64,000 nt of DNA from Herbaspirillum aquaticum (GTDB lineage: Bacteria > Pseudomonadota > Gammaproteobacteria > Burkholderiales > Burkholderiaceae_D), in the NCBI RefSeq assembly GCF_002213425.1, contig NZ_NJGV01000019.1:1-64000 (forward strand). The letters are read 5' to 3'. Positions within the stretch are counted from its first letter, which is position 1. Each line of letters begins with the position of its first letter. Position numbers and translations under genes: made by a program. Below the pieces are notes generated by a model that saw only the letters and a program-made list of their open reading frames with translations, was not told the origin of the DNA and made no database searches. This document shows, piece after piece, positions 50,604 to 59,323 of the stretch.

Positions 50604-51077
50604 ATGCAGAGCAAAGGATTTACGCTGATCGAGCTGATGGTGGTCTTGCTCATTGCCGCCCTGGTGCTGGGCGCAGGCATCCCCGCCCTGCAGAACCTCT
50701 CCAGTGAACACCAGTTGGCCGCGGCCGGCAGTGACTTCTTCCACAGCGTGCAACTGACACGCTCCGAAGCCCTGCGCGCCGGCCGCCGGGCCGAGATGCG
50801 CCCCAGCGATGGGCGCGACTGGCAAAGCGGGTGGGAGATCCGCGTCGGCCAGCAGGTCGTTTCCCGCCATCCCTCGCTGGAGATGGGCATCGCGGTGGCC
50901 TATACCAACGGTGCCGACATCGTCGCCTATCAGCCCGACGGGCAACCGGTCACGCGCGGCACCTGGTATTTCAGCAGCGGCACCAATGCGCGGGCGGTGG
51001 TGATCAATTTCCTGGGGCGGGTAAGGATCTGCAACCCGATCATCGATGACCAGTGCAGCCGGGCCGTCATCGAGTGA
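50604..51077 (+). CDS. fimT: Minor pilin of the FimT/GspH family
   Basis: A 157-residue pseudopilin. The prepilin signal MQSKG is cleaved before FTLIELMVVLLIAALVLGAGIPALQNL (Glu at +5). The rest matches GspH/FimT minor pilins (SDFFHSVQLTRSEALRAGRRAEMRPS), some of which bind DNA during uptake. Last gene of the operon, 4 bases after the PilE-type gene. Confidence 0.82.
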   Translation: MQSKGFTLIELMVVLLIAALVLGAGIPALQNLSSEHQLAAAGSDFFHSVQLTRSEALRAGRRAEMRPSDGRDWQSGWEIRVGQQVVSRHPSLEMGIAVAYTNGADIVAYQPDGQPVTRGTWYFSSGTNARAVVINFLGRVRICNPIIDDQCSRAVIE

Positions 51078-51182
51078 AGTACCAGGGGCAGCCATACGGG
51101 CGTTCGTGCAAAGCCGTGTATATTGACGGGCATCCGGCCCCGCCCCTGGCGGGCCTCGCTGCCTTTACCGTCTTTGTACACC

Positions 51183-52304
51183 ATGACTTCCACCGCAGAT
51201 CCGCTCTACCAGTTCGATATCGAGAATGACCAGCAAGCCATGGCGCTGGCCTTGCTGCAGGCCGGTTTCGGCATGCTCGACACCACACCCAACCCGCGCG
51301 TGGGCTGCGTCATCGTCAAGGAGCGGCGCATCATCGGCGCCGGTTTCACCCAGCCACCCGGAGGCAACCATGCCGAGATCCAGGCCATGGCCGACGCGGC
51401 TGCGCGCGGACACGACGTACGTGGCGCCACCGTCTACGTCACGCTGGAACCCTGCAGCCATTTCGGCCGCACCCCGCCCTGTGCCGATGCGCTCATCCGC
51501 GCTGGCGTGGCGCGGGTGGTGGCGGCCATCGCCGACCCCAACCCGCTGGTGGCCGGGCAGGGTCTGTCCCGGCTGCAGGCGGCCGGCATCGAGGTCGCCT
51601 GCGGACTGCTGGAAGAAGAGGCGCGCGAGATCAACATCGGCTTCCTGCATCGCATGCGCACCGGCCGCCCCTGGGTGCGCATGAAAAGCGCCGCCAGCCT
51701 CGACGGCAAGACCGCCCTGCACAATGGCGTGAGCCAGTGGATCACCAGCCAGGCCGCGCGCGATGACGGCCACATCTGGCGCGCGCGCGCCTGCGCCATC
51801 ATGGCCGGTATCGGCACCATCCAGAAGGATGACGCCCAGCTCACCGTGCGCGCCATCGAGACCCCGCGCCAGCCGCGCCGCATCGTGGTCGACAGCAAGC
51901 TGATCGTCTCGCCCGAGGCGCGCGTGATCCAGGGTGGCAATACCTGGGTCTTCACCGCCACCGACGACCGCGAAAAACGCGCCGCGCTGGAAGCCGAGGG
52001 GGCCGAAGTGATCCTGCTGGACAACGCCGAGGGCAAGGTCGACCTGCCGGGCCTGGTGCGCGAACTGGGCCAGCGCCAGATCAATGAATTGCACGTCGAA
52101 GCCGGCGCCAAGCTCAATGGCGCGCTGATCCGTGCAGGCTGCGTGGATGAACTGCTGGTCTACCTGGCCCCGGCGCTGATCGGCGATGGCCGCAACATGT
52201 TCGAGTTGCCGCCGCTGGAAGACCTGTCGGGCAAGATCGGCATCCACTTCCACGAGGTCAAGCAGGTCGGGCCGGATTTGCGTATCCTTGCCCGCTTCGA
52301 CTAA
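51183..52304 (+). CDS. ribD: Bifunctional riboflavin biosynthesis protein RibD
   Basis: A 373-residue enzyme carrying out the deaminase and reductase steps after GTP cyclohydrolase II. The deaminase half has the zinc motif HAE (NHAEIQAMADAA) and PCSHFGRTPPC; the reductase half (about 150 onward) has MKSAASLDGKTAL and LHVEAGAKLNGALI. ATG 51183 gives MTSTADPLYQ; a longer in-frame start at 51123 is less likely. Followed by ribE. No FMN-riboswitch-like fold was recognised in the 105 bases upstream. Confidence 0.95.
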   Translation: MTSTADPLYQFDIENDQQAMALALLQAGFGMLDTTPNPRVGCVIVKERRIIGAGFTQPPGGNHAEIQAMADAAARGHDVRGATVYVTLEPCSHFGRTPPCADALIRAGVARVVAAIADPNPLVAGQGLSRLQAAGIEVACGLLEEEAREINIGFLHRMRTGRPWVRMKSAASLDGKTALHNGVSQWITSQAARDDGHIWRARACAIMAGIGTIQKDDAQLTVRAIETPRQPRRIVVDSKLIVSPEARVIQGGNTWVFTATDDREKRAALEAEGAEVILLDNAEGKVDLPGLVRELGQRQINELHVEAGAKLNGALIRAGCVDELLVYLAPALIGDGRNMFELPPLEDLSGKIGIHFHEVKQVGPDLRILARFD

Positions 52305-52350
52305 GCGTTTTTTGGTTTTTTCTTTCAGATTTTCGTATCAGGACTGAATC

Positions 52351-52989
52351 ATGTTTACAGGAATCGTTGCCGCCGTCGGCACCATCACCTCCGTCACCCC
52401 CCTGGCAGCCGGCCCTGACGCCGGCGTGCGCCTGAGTATCGATGCGGGCAGCCTGCCCATGGCCGATGTCGGCCTGGGCGATTCGATCGCCCTCAATGGC
52501 GCCTGCATGACCGTGGTCGAGAAGAGCGAGCGCGGCTTCACCGTCGATGTCTCCCGTGAAAGCCTGCGCCTGACGGCCGGCCTGGACGCCCCCGGCGAAG
52601 TCAACCTGGAAAAAGCCCTCACCCTGGCCGAGCGCCTGGGCGGCCACCTGGTCTCTGGCCACGTCGATGGCCTGGGACAGGTGCATTCCTTCGAGCCCGT
52701 GGGTGAATCGCGCGAGCTGATCGTCGATGCCCCCAAGGCCCTGGGCAAGTACCTGGCCTACAAGGGGTCGATCGTGGTCAATGGCGTGTCGCTGACGGTC
52801 AACCGCGTGGAAGACCTGGCCGACGCCTGCCGCTTCTCCATCAACCTGATCCCCCATACCGTGGAAGTGACCACGCTCAAGCACCTGAAGGCGGGCAGCA
52901 AGGTCAACCTGGAGATCGACCTCATTGCGCGCTATGTGGAGCGCATGCTGTCTTCGGCCCAGGCCTCTCCCGCCACTACCTCGGCCTGA
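52351..52989 (+). CDS. ribE: Riboflavin synthase alpha chain
   Basis: A 212-residue riboflavin synthase, the last step of riboflavin formation. It begins with the invariant MFTGIVAAVGTI and shows the internal two-lobe repeat (SLNGACMT-type ALNGACMTVVE in lobe one; VVNGVSLTVNRV in lobe two). It lies 46 bases after ribD in the same direction. Confidence 0.95.
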   Translation: MFTGIVAAVGTITSVTPLAAGPDAGVRLSIDAGSLPMADVGLGDSIALNGACMTVVEKSERGFTVDVSRESLRLTAGLDAPGEVNLEKALTLAERLGGHLVSGHVDGLGQVHSFEPVGESRELIVDAPKALGKYLAYKGSIVVNGVSLTVNRVEDLADACRFSINLIPHTVEVTTLKHLKAGSKVNLEIDLIARYVERMLSSAQASPATTSA

Positions 52990-52996
52990 GGCCCGC

Positions 52997-53503
52997 TCAG
53001 GCCGGCTTGCCGGTACGCCGGGCCACCAGCTCGGCAATATGGCGCCGGATCTTCTCGCCGGCGGCCGGACCTTCAGCGATGATGTGCGTGGCCGCCGTGA
53101 TGGGCTTGCCGGTCTCGGCATCGACCATCAGCGGGATGGCCTGCTTGCCGGTCTCGATATCGGTCAGGATCACGCTCTGCCCTTCCGGCGCGAAATGGCT
53201 GTTGCCCCACTGCAGCAGGGCCAGCAGCACCGGCCGGAAATCCCGACCGCGCGCAGTGAGGTGGTATTCGTAACGGGGCGGCCGCTCAGAATACTGCACC
53301 TTCTCCAGCAAGCCCTCTTCCACCAGCCCCGCCAGGCGGCGCGTGAGGATGTTGGGGGCGATCTCCAGGTGCTTCTGGAATTCATCAAAGCGCGTGAGTC
53401 CGTAGAAAGCGTCACGCAAGATCAGAATGCTCCACCACTCGCCCACGCGATCCAGCGAGCGGGCAATCGGGCACTGCATGTCATCAAATCGCTTGCGTTG
53501 CAT
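52997..53503 (-). CDS. HxlR-family transcriptional regulator
   Basis: A 168-residue winged-helix regulator of the HxlR type: CPIARSLDRVGEWWSILILRDAFYGLTRFDEFQKHLEIAPNILTRRLAGLVEEGLL, with the conserved first Cys at residue about 11. Such proteins often respond to electrophiles or quinones. ATG 53503 is chosen. It lies downstream of emrB in the same direction, and repeated half-sites in the emrA promoter are a plausible target. Confidence 0.88.
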   Translation of the reverse strand: MQRKRFDDMQCPIARSLDRVGEWWSILILRDAFYGLTRFDEFQKHLEIAPNILTRRLAGLVEEGLLEKVQYSERPPRYEYHLTARGRDFRPVLLALLQWGNSHFAPEGQSVILTDIETGKQAIPLMVDAETGKPITAATHIIAEGPAAGEKIRRHIAELVARRTGKPA

Positions 53504-53608
53504 GTCTTGCTCTCCATTCCATGGCTCTACCATCAGCGGCTGCCTGGCCGTCTGGCCCGCCCTGCAGCGCGACCCGCATTGTGCCATGCCCCGGCGCCTG
53601 CGCGCGGC

Positions 53609-55201
53609 TCAATGCGCATCCGCCGAGGCTGCCTTGGGCGGCGCCACCTTGCGCATGAGCGGCACCATCAGCGTAGCGATCACGAAGCAGCAGCCCACGG
53701 CGAGGAAGGCATCCGCAAAAGTCATCGTCAAGGCCTCGCGATAGGTGAGCTGCCACAGCTGGCGCAAAGCTGCTGCCTGGCCTGCCAACGCGTCGCCAAG
53801 CTGCGCCGCGAAATCGCCGCCCAGAGTCCCCTGCCATTGCAGCATGGCTTCATTGACGCCGTTGAGATGCTCGGCCAGCCGCATGAAGTGCAGGTTGGTC
53901 CGGTCATTGAGGATGGTGGCGCACAGGGCGATACCGATGGCGCCCCCCAGGTTGCGCATCAGGTTGAACAGCCCCGAGGCGAACTTCAGCCGCGCCGGCG
54001 CCAGGCTGCCCAGGGTCAGCGTCACCGTCGGCGGCACCGCCAGCTGCTGGGCAACGCCGCGCAGGGCCTGCGGCAGCAGCAGCTGGGCCCAGCCCCAGTC
54101 ATGCGTGATGGGAACGAACTGCCACATCGACAGCGCAAACAGCGCCAGGCCGATCATCATGATCCAGCGCAGCTCGAGAATGCGTGTCAGCCAGGCATAG
54201 AGCGGGATGGACATGATCTGGAACAGCCCGGTGGAAAACACCGCCAGCCCGATCTGCAGTGCACTGAAGCCGCGCACCCGGCCCAGGAAAAGGGGCGTGA
54301 GGTAGATGGTGGCGAAGATGCCGATGCCGGTGACGAAGGAAAAGAAGCATCCCAGCGCGAAATTGCGTTCCTTCAGCGCCCGCAGGTCCACCACCGGCTC
54401 GGCCGCAGCGAGGCTGCGCCAGACGAAGAGCACGCCCGAGACTGCCGCCACCCAGGCGGTGGTCGCGATTACCGGATCGCTCATCCAGTCCCAGCGCGGA
54501 CCTTCTTCCAGCGTGTATTCCAGGCAACCGAGGAAGAGCGACATGAGCAGGATGCCCGGATAGTCCGCCCGCCGGAACAGCGACCAGTCCGGCAGGTCGA
54601 TGCGCACCAGGCGCGGCACGGTGAGCGTGATGAAGATGCCCGGCAGCAGGTTGATGAAGAACAGCCAGTGCCAGCTGTAGTGGTCGGTGATCCAGCCGCC
54701 CACGGTGGGGCCCAGCGTCGGTGCCAGCGAGGCGATGGCACCGATGGTGGAGGCGGCAATCACGCGCTGCTTGTTGTCGAAGAAAGCAAAGGCCGTGGTG
54801 AACACGGTAGGAATTATCGAGCCACCCAGGAAACCCTGCAGGGCCCGGAACACGATCATGCTCTGGATATTCCACGCCAGGCCGCACAACAGGCTGGTGA
54901 GGGTGAACCCGGCCGCCGAGAAAGCAAACAGCCAGCGCGTGGACATGGTGCGCGTCAACCATCCCGAGAGCGGGATGACGATGATCTCGGCGATCAGGTA
55001 ACTGGTCTGCACCCAGGTCGTCTCATCATTGCCGGCCGAGAGCCCGCCGCCGATATCGCGCAGCGAGGCCGACACGATCTGGATATCCAGCAAGGCCACG
55101 AACATGCCGATGCACATCACGCCAAAGGCGAATACCTTGGAAGAGGTGCTCATCTGCGACGGCTGGATCAACTGCCCCGCCGCTGCACTGGCGGCGTTCA
55201 T
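53609..55201 (-). CDS. EmrB-type DHA2 multidrug efflux transporter
   Basis: A 530-residue 14-segment major facilitator. Motifs include LDIQIVSASLRDIGGGLSAGNDETTWVQTSYLIAEIIVIPLSGWL and GFLGGSIIPTVFTTAF typical of DHA2 drug:H+ antiporters. Its start overlaps the end of the membrane-fusion-protein gene (ATGA), so the two form one tripartite pump component pair that would work with a TolC-like channel encoded elsewhere. Confidence 0.92.
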   Translation of the reverse strand: MNAASAAAGQLIQPSQMSTSSKVFAFGVMCIGMFVALLDIQIVSASLRDIGGGLSAGNDETTWVQTSYLIAEIIVIPLSGWLTRTMSTRWLFAFSAAGFTLTSLLCGLAWNIQSMIVFRALQGFLGGSIIPTVFTTAFAFFDNKQRVIAASTIGAIASLAPTLGPTVGGWITDHYSWHWLFFINLLPGIFITLTVPRLVRIDLPDWSLFRRADYPGILLMSLFLGCLEYTLEEGPRWDWMSDPVIATTAWVAAVSGVLFVWRSLAAAEPVVDLRALKERNFALGCFFSFVTGIGIFATIYLTPLFLGRVRGFSALQIGLAVFSTGLFQIMSIPLYAWLTRILELRWIMMIGLALFALSMWQFVPITHDWGWAQLLLPQALRGVAQQLAVPPTVTLTLGSLAPARLKFASGLFNLMRNLGGAIGIALCATILNDRTNLHFMRLAEHLNGVNEAMLQWQGTLGGDFAAQLGDALAGQAAALRQLWQLTYREALTMTFADAFLAVGCCFVIATLMVPLMRKVAPPKAASADAH

Positions 55202-56286
55202 GAGCCCTGGCCCCGGCGGTCCACCCTGGCCACCACCGACAACCCCGGCCGCAAGGCGTCGAGCACGCCATCGGCGCTATCGAGCAGGATGCGTACCGGC
55301 ACCCGCTGGACGATCTTGGTGAAGTTGCCGGTGGCGTTCTCCGGGGGCAGGACGCTGAACTGGGCACCAGTCGCCGGCGCCACGCTGGCCACATGGCCAT
55401 GGAAGACCCGGCCGGGAACCGCATCGGCCTCGACCGTGGCGGCATTGCCGGGACGGATCCCGGCCAGCTGGCTTTCCTTGAAATTGGCATCGATCCACAG
55501 CCCGCGTGCCGGCACGATCACCATCAGCTGGCTGGCCGTGGCGGCATAGGCCCCGGGGCGGGCGCGTCGATTGCCGACCACGCCATCGATGGGCGCGCGC
55601 AATTCGGTATAGCGCAGGTTCAGCTGCGCCGCTTCGCGCTCGGCCCGGGCCTGGGCCAGCCCGGCCTCGGCCTGCTGGCGCCGGGTCTGGATCACCTCCA
55701 GCTCGCGGGTTGCCACGGCCAGGCCGGCCTGCGCCTTCTGGCTGTTGGCGGCGGCCTGGCGGTAATCGGCCGCGGCCTTCTGGGCGCTCTGTACCGACAC
55801 CGCAGCACGGTCGACCAGGCGCTCGAAGCGGCGGTCATCGTCCTGCGCCCGCACCAGCTCGGCCTGGCTGGCGTCGACGCCGGCACGGGCCTGGGCGATC
55901 AGGGCGGTCTGCACGGCGCGGGTGGCGTCCAGGTTGGCGATCTCGGCCTGCCGTGCCGCCACCCCGCCTTCGGCACGCGCCAGGGCGGCGCGGTAGTCGC
56001 TGTCATCGAGCTTGGCCAACAACTCGCCGGCATGCACGAACTGGTTGTCGGTCACCTGTACGGCCGCGATGTAGCCCGGCACCTTGGCACTGATGACGGT
56101 GATGTCGCCGCCCACATAGGCGTCATCGGTGTCTTCCATGAAGCGCCCGTGCTGCCACCAATGCCATCCATAGAAGCCCAGCGCGATGGCCGCCGCCGCC
56201 CCCAATGCCAACCCCGCATGCAGGCGCCCCGCCATGGGCTTGCGGACCGCCTTGGGCGCGGGATCGGGTGAGGTGGGGGTCGCCAT
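55198..56286 (-). CDS. EmrA/HlyD-type membrane fusion protein
   Basis: A 362-residue periplasmic adaptor: one N-terminal membrane segment (about 23-41), then MEDTDDAYVGGDITVISAKVPGYIAAVQVTDNQ, a coiled-coil hairpin and the RAPIDGVVGNR lipoyl half-motif. AAGGAG lies before ATG 56286. First gene of the efflux unit; promoter and operator-like repeats are listed separately. Confidence 0.92.
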   Translation of the reverse strand: MATPTSPDPAPKAVRKPMAGRLHAGLALGAAAAIALGFYGWHWWQHGRFMEDTDDAYVGGDITVISAKVPGYIAAVQVTDNQFVHAGELLAKLDDSDYRAALARAEGGVAARQAEIANLDATRAVQTALIAQARAGVDASQAELVRAQDDDRRFERLVDRAAVSVQSAQKAAADYRQAAANSQKAQAGLAVATRELEVIQTRRQQAEAGLAQARAEREAAQLNLRYTELRAPIDGVVGNRRARPGAYAATASQLMVIVPARGLWIDANFKESQLAGIRPGNAATVEADAVPGRVFHGHVASVAPATGAQFSVLPPENATGNFTKIVQRVPVRILLDSADGVLDALRPGLSVVARVDRRGQGS

Positions 56287-56373
56287 GGCAGAACTCCTTG
56301 CAAAGATCGATGGATAAGAAAAGCAACGGCGGCGCGGCCCATCAATGCGCCACGCCGACGTGCTTCGGAACCA

Positions 56374-56428
56374 GTTACTTTTATTTTGCAAGTGACTATA
56401 CGCAACAAACTATCGTTATGCAAGTTAC
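56374..56428 (-). promoter_or_regulatory. emrA promoter with overlapping repeated half-sites
   Basis: Minus strand TTGCAT (56423-56418), 17-base spacer, TATAGT (56400-56395). Around it, GTAACTTGC (56428-56420) covers the -35 and GTCACTTGC (56396-56388) covers the end of the -10 and start point; a further AAGTAAC (56380-56374) makes a palindrome with the second. Regulator binding here would block the polymerase; the HxlR protein of the same locus is the natural candidate. Confidence 0.6.
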
Positions 56429-56643
56429 CAAGCCTGGCTGATCGACAATGCGACAGGAACACCGGGCCAGCCCTGGCACAGCGGATTGGGCAGATTGGGA
56501 TGAGATGCAGGGGGAGTGGAACCGGAAGACGGGGAATAGCGTTGTGAACCGGACGGCGGGAATGAAGGCAGGGAGGCGCTGCGTCGGCGGGCGCTTCTAT
56601 CGCCTGCCCGCCAGCTTGGGGGATGCTGCGGCAGCAGTTCACG

Positions 56644-56685
56644 GTGGATGGGCGCGGATCCCCTCCCCGCGCCTGGCCCATCCAC
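56644..56685. other. Hairpin downstream of the alpha/beta hydrolase operon
   Basis: GTGGATGGG (56644-56652) and CCCATCCAC (56677-56685), with inner CGCGG/CCGCG pairing, form a stable stem just past the last gene of the transport-hydrolase row. It lacks a U-run, so it may be a weak terminator or RNA-stabilising end. The rest of 56287-56711 holds the efflux promoter and no gene. Confidence 0.4.
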
Positions 56686-56711
56686 TCAGCGGGCTGGCTG
56701 CCGCCGGCTCC

Positions 56712-57638
56712 TCATCCCTTCATCATCGCCAGCACGTTCATGGTCAATGGATGAGAAGCATCGTTGAATGCTTCCGGCACTTCGAAGTGGTTTTTCCCGC
56801 GCAGGACGAACTGCGCACGCAACCGCCCCATGCCAGACAGCGCCTCGGCAAACACGTTGGCCTGGCGCTTGAATTCCGGACTCTCCTGGTCGCCATGGAC
56901 CACGATCACCGGACACGCAATGCGATCAAGATGGCGCATCGGACTCAACGCCTCGACCTCCGCCGCGGAGACCTTGACGTAGCCGCTGCGCGAGGACAGC
57001 AGCACCGGGTAGAGCTCCATCATGCCGCTCATCACCACGCCGCCCTTGATCAGATCCGCTGGCGCGCCCAGGCTCTTCCAGTCGGTAGCAAGCAAGGTCG
57101 CCGCCAGATGCCCCCCCGATGAATGGCCGGAGACGAAAATCCGTTGGGGGTCGCCGCCGAAGCGCGCAATGTTGGCGCATATCCACAGCATCGCCAGCCG
57201 GCACTGGGATGCCATGTCCGGCAGCCGCACCGCAGGAATGTTGGCGAAATTGAGCGCAACGTAAAGACAGCCATGCTCGACGAAGCTGGACACGGGTGCC
57301 GCCGAATCATCCTTGCTCAAAGCGCGCCACGCGCCGCCATGGACAAACACCATCACCGGCAAGCCACGCGCACCAGCGGGCGCAAAGATATCCAGGGTCT
57401 CGGCCTCGCTCTGGCCATAACGCTCGGTGCGCGGCGGATACTTCGCACGTGCGGCGATGCTGTCCGTGCTGTAGCGCTTGATGACTTCGCCCGCATTGGC
57501 GGCCCAGTTGCGCTGATCGTAGGCTTTGTCCAGGTCATCCTGGCTGTAATCCAGGAAGACGGTATCCGCAGCAGCAACGGCCTTGAGCGGCGCAAGCAAG
57601 GCGCTGGCCAGTGCCAGCGAGAAATGGCGACGATTCAT
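56712..57638 (-). CDS. Exported alpha/beta hydrolase (BD-FAE/HSL-like)
   Basis: A 308-residue hydrolase. The N-terminus MNRRHFSLALASALLAPLKAVAAA is an export signal with some Tat character. The fold shows the oxyanion HGGAW (VMVFVHGGAWRAL) and nucleophile GHSSGG (VSGHSSGGHLAA), with the acid D of VIVVHGDQESPEF and the His of GKNHFEV. Carboxylesterase or formamidase activity on small substrates is likely. Last gene of the minus-strand row behind livF, 49 bases after a second hydrolase. Confidence 0.85.
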   Translation of the reverse strand: MNRRHFSLALASALLAPLKAVAAADTVFLDYSQDDLDKAYDQRNWAANAGEVIKRYSTDSIAARAKYPPRTERYGQSEAETLDIFAPAGARGLPVMVFVHGGAWRALSKDDSAAPVSSFVEHGCLYVALNFANIPAVRLPDMASQCRLAMLWICANIARFGGDPQRIFVSGHSSGGHLAATLLATDWKSLGAPADLIKGGVVMSGMMELYPVLLSSRSGYVKVSAAEVEALSPMRHLDRIACPVIVVHGDQESPEFKRQANVFAEALSGMGRLRAQFVLRGKNHFEVPEAFNDASHPLTMNVLAMMKG

Positions 57639-57687
57639 GCAATTCCTTGTGATGGCGACAGCGAAGAACTGATGCGGGTGGACGGAC

Positions 57688-58539
57688 TCAACCGAGCATT
57701 TCCTGAATCACCGCGCGGCACACCGCACTGCCACCATCGGCCAGCGGGAACAGCACCGTGTAGTGATGCGTCTGCGGTACCACGTGATGCGCCACCACCT
57801 GCGGCCAGCAGTTGGCCATCACGGCGGCCTGCAGGTGGAACTGTGCGGTCTCCAGTTCCCCGATGATGGTGTGCACGCGCGTGCCCGCGGGCCCGGCCTG
57901 CAGCACCGGCGAGAGCGCATTGGCGCGCGGCTCGTCGAGCGTGAGCGCCTTGTTGAGCGAAGTCGGAACCAGCGGCACCAGATCAAACACGCCACTGATG
58001 GCAAAGACGGCCTGCACCGGCACCGCGCCCCCTTGCGCGGCAACGAAGGCCGCCAGGTGACCGCCGGCCGAATGTCCCATCAGCGAGATGCGCTTGACGT
58101 CGATGCCCAGTTGATCCGCCTGCTGCGCAAGGGTGGCGAGAAAGGCCTGGACCTCTTCCACCATGTCCTCGATGCGCGCCTGGGGTGCCAGCGAATAATT
58201 GATCACCGCCACGCTGATGCCCGCCTTGACGTAGGGCGCGGCGATGAAGCCGATGTCGCGCTTGTCCCCGCCCTGCCAGTAACCACCGTGGATGAACACC
58301 AGCAAAGGCCGCTGCGTCCCTGCGGCACGATAGAAATCAAAACGCTGCAGCGACCCATCCCCATAGGCGATGTCGGACCCGCTCAGCAAGGTATCGGCAA
58401 TGGCGGCCGTGGCCTGCTGCCACTGCTGCAGCACCTGCGGAAAATCCGGAAAGGCGGCCTTGAGGTTGTAGCCCGCTTCGCACTCGGCGTCGGGACAAAG
58501 AACGCGGCGAGCGTCGCTCTGGACTTGATTGGGGAGCAT
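57688..58539 (-). CDS. Alpha/beta hydrolase (kynurenine-formamidase-like)
   Basis: A 283-residue cytoplasmic hydrolase with HGGYW (VFIHGGYWQGGDK) and GHSAGG (SLMGHSAGGHLAAFV) motifs, similar to arylformamidase-type alpha/beta hydrolases. It lies 73 bases after livF and 49 bases before an exported relative on the same strand. The pairing with a branched-chain-type transporter suggests the imported compound is an ester or amide, but the substrate is unknown. Confidence 0.82.
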   Translation of the reverse strand: MLPNQVQSDARRVLCPDAECEAGYNLKAAFPDFPQVLQQWQQATAAIADTLLSGSDIAYGDGSLQRFDFYRAAGTQRPLLVFIHGGYWQGGDKRDIGFIAAPYVKAGISVAVINYSLAPQARIEDMVEEVQAFLATLAQQADQLGIDVKRISLMGHSAGGHLAAFVAAQGGAVPVQAVFAISGVFDLVPLVPTSLNKALTLDEPRANALSPVLQAGPAGTRVHTIIGELETAQFHLQAAVMANCWPQVVAHHVVPQTHHYTVLFPLADGGSAVCRAVIQEMLG

Positions 58540-58612
58540 TCAGTTTTCCTTAACGCTGTTTGCAACAGCATTAAACCTGCGTTAATGGATCAGTATCGGT
58601 GCAACAAGCGCC

Positions 58613-59323
58613 TTACACGCTCAGGTACTGATCCCACAATTCCGTCTGCACCGACAGCTGCGCCGAATCGCCCTGCCAGACCACCTTGCCTTTCTCGAGG
58701 ATGGTGTGCTGGTCGGCAAAGCCGATCAGGCGCTTGATGTACTTGTCGATGACGATGATGGTCAGCCCGTATTCGCGCAAGGCCTTCAGGCAAGACCAGA
58801 TTTCTTCCCGCACCAGCGGCGCCAGGCCTTCGGTGGCTTCATCCAGGATCAGCAGATGCGGATTGGTTATCAGCGCACGGCCGATGGCCAGCATCTGCTG
58901 TTCGCCGCCCGAGAGCTGGCCGCCGCCATTGTGGCGACGCTCCTTGAGGCGCGGGAACTGTTGATAAATCTTTTCCAGCGTCCACGGATTGTCGCGGCCA
59001 TTGCGGCGCGCCGCGAAGGCAGACAGATTTTCTTCCACGCTCAGGTTCTTGAAGATCTGCCGCCCCTCCGGCACGATGGCGATGCCGCGCCTTGCAATCG
59101 CATCGGCACTGGCGCTGTGGATGGCTTCGCCACGAAAGCGCACCACGCCGCCGGTCGGGCGATTCAATCCCAGGATGGTGCGCAGCGTGGTGGTCTTGCC
59201 CATGCCATTGCGGCCCAGCAGGGTCACTACTTCGCCTTCCCTGACCTGCATGTCGATCCCGAACAGGACCTGGCTCGCGCCATAGCCACCAGTCAGGCCT
59301 TCCACTTCCAGCAATGCACTCAT
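58613..59323 (-). CDS. livF: Branched-chain-type ABC transporter ATP-binding protein LivF
   Basis: A 236-residue ATPase with Walker A LLGRNGMGKTT, signature LSGGEQQMLAIGRAL, Walker B LLILDEATEGL and the H-loop replaced by IVIDKYIKR (typical HAT families have His; here Asp-Lys stands at that place). It pairs with LivG on the inner face of the membrane. Its start overlaps the livG stop by four bases. Confidence 0.92.
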   Translation of the reverse strand: MSALLEVEGLTGGYGASQVLFGIDMQVREGEVVTLLGRNGMGKTTTLRTILGLNRPTGGVVRFRGEAIHSASADAIARRGIAIVPEGRQIFKNLSVEENLSAFAARRNGRDNPWTLEKIYQQFPRLKERRHNGGGQLSGGEQQMLAIGRALITNPHLLILDEATEGLAPLVREEIWSCLKALREYGLTIIVIDKYIKRLIGFADQHTILEKGKVVWQGDSAQLSVQTELWDQYLSV

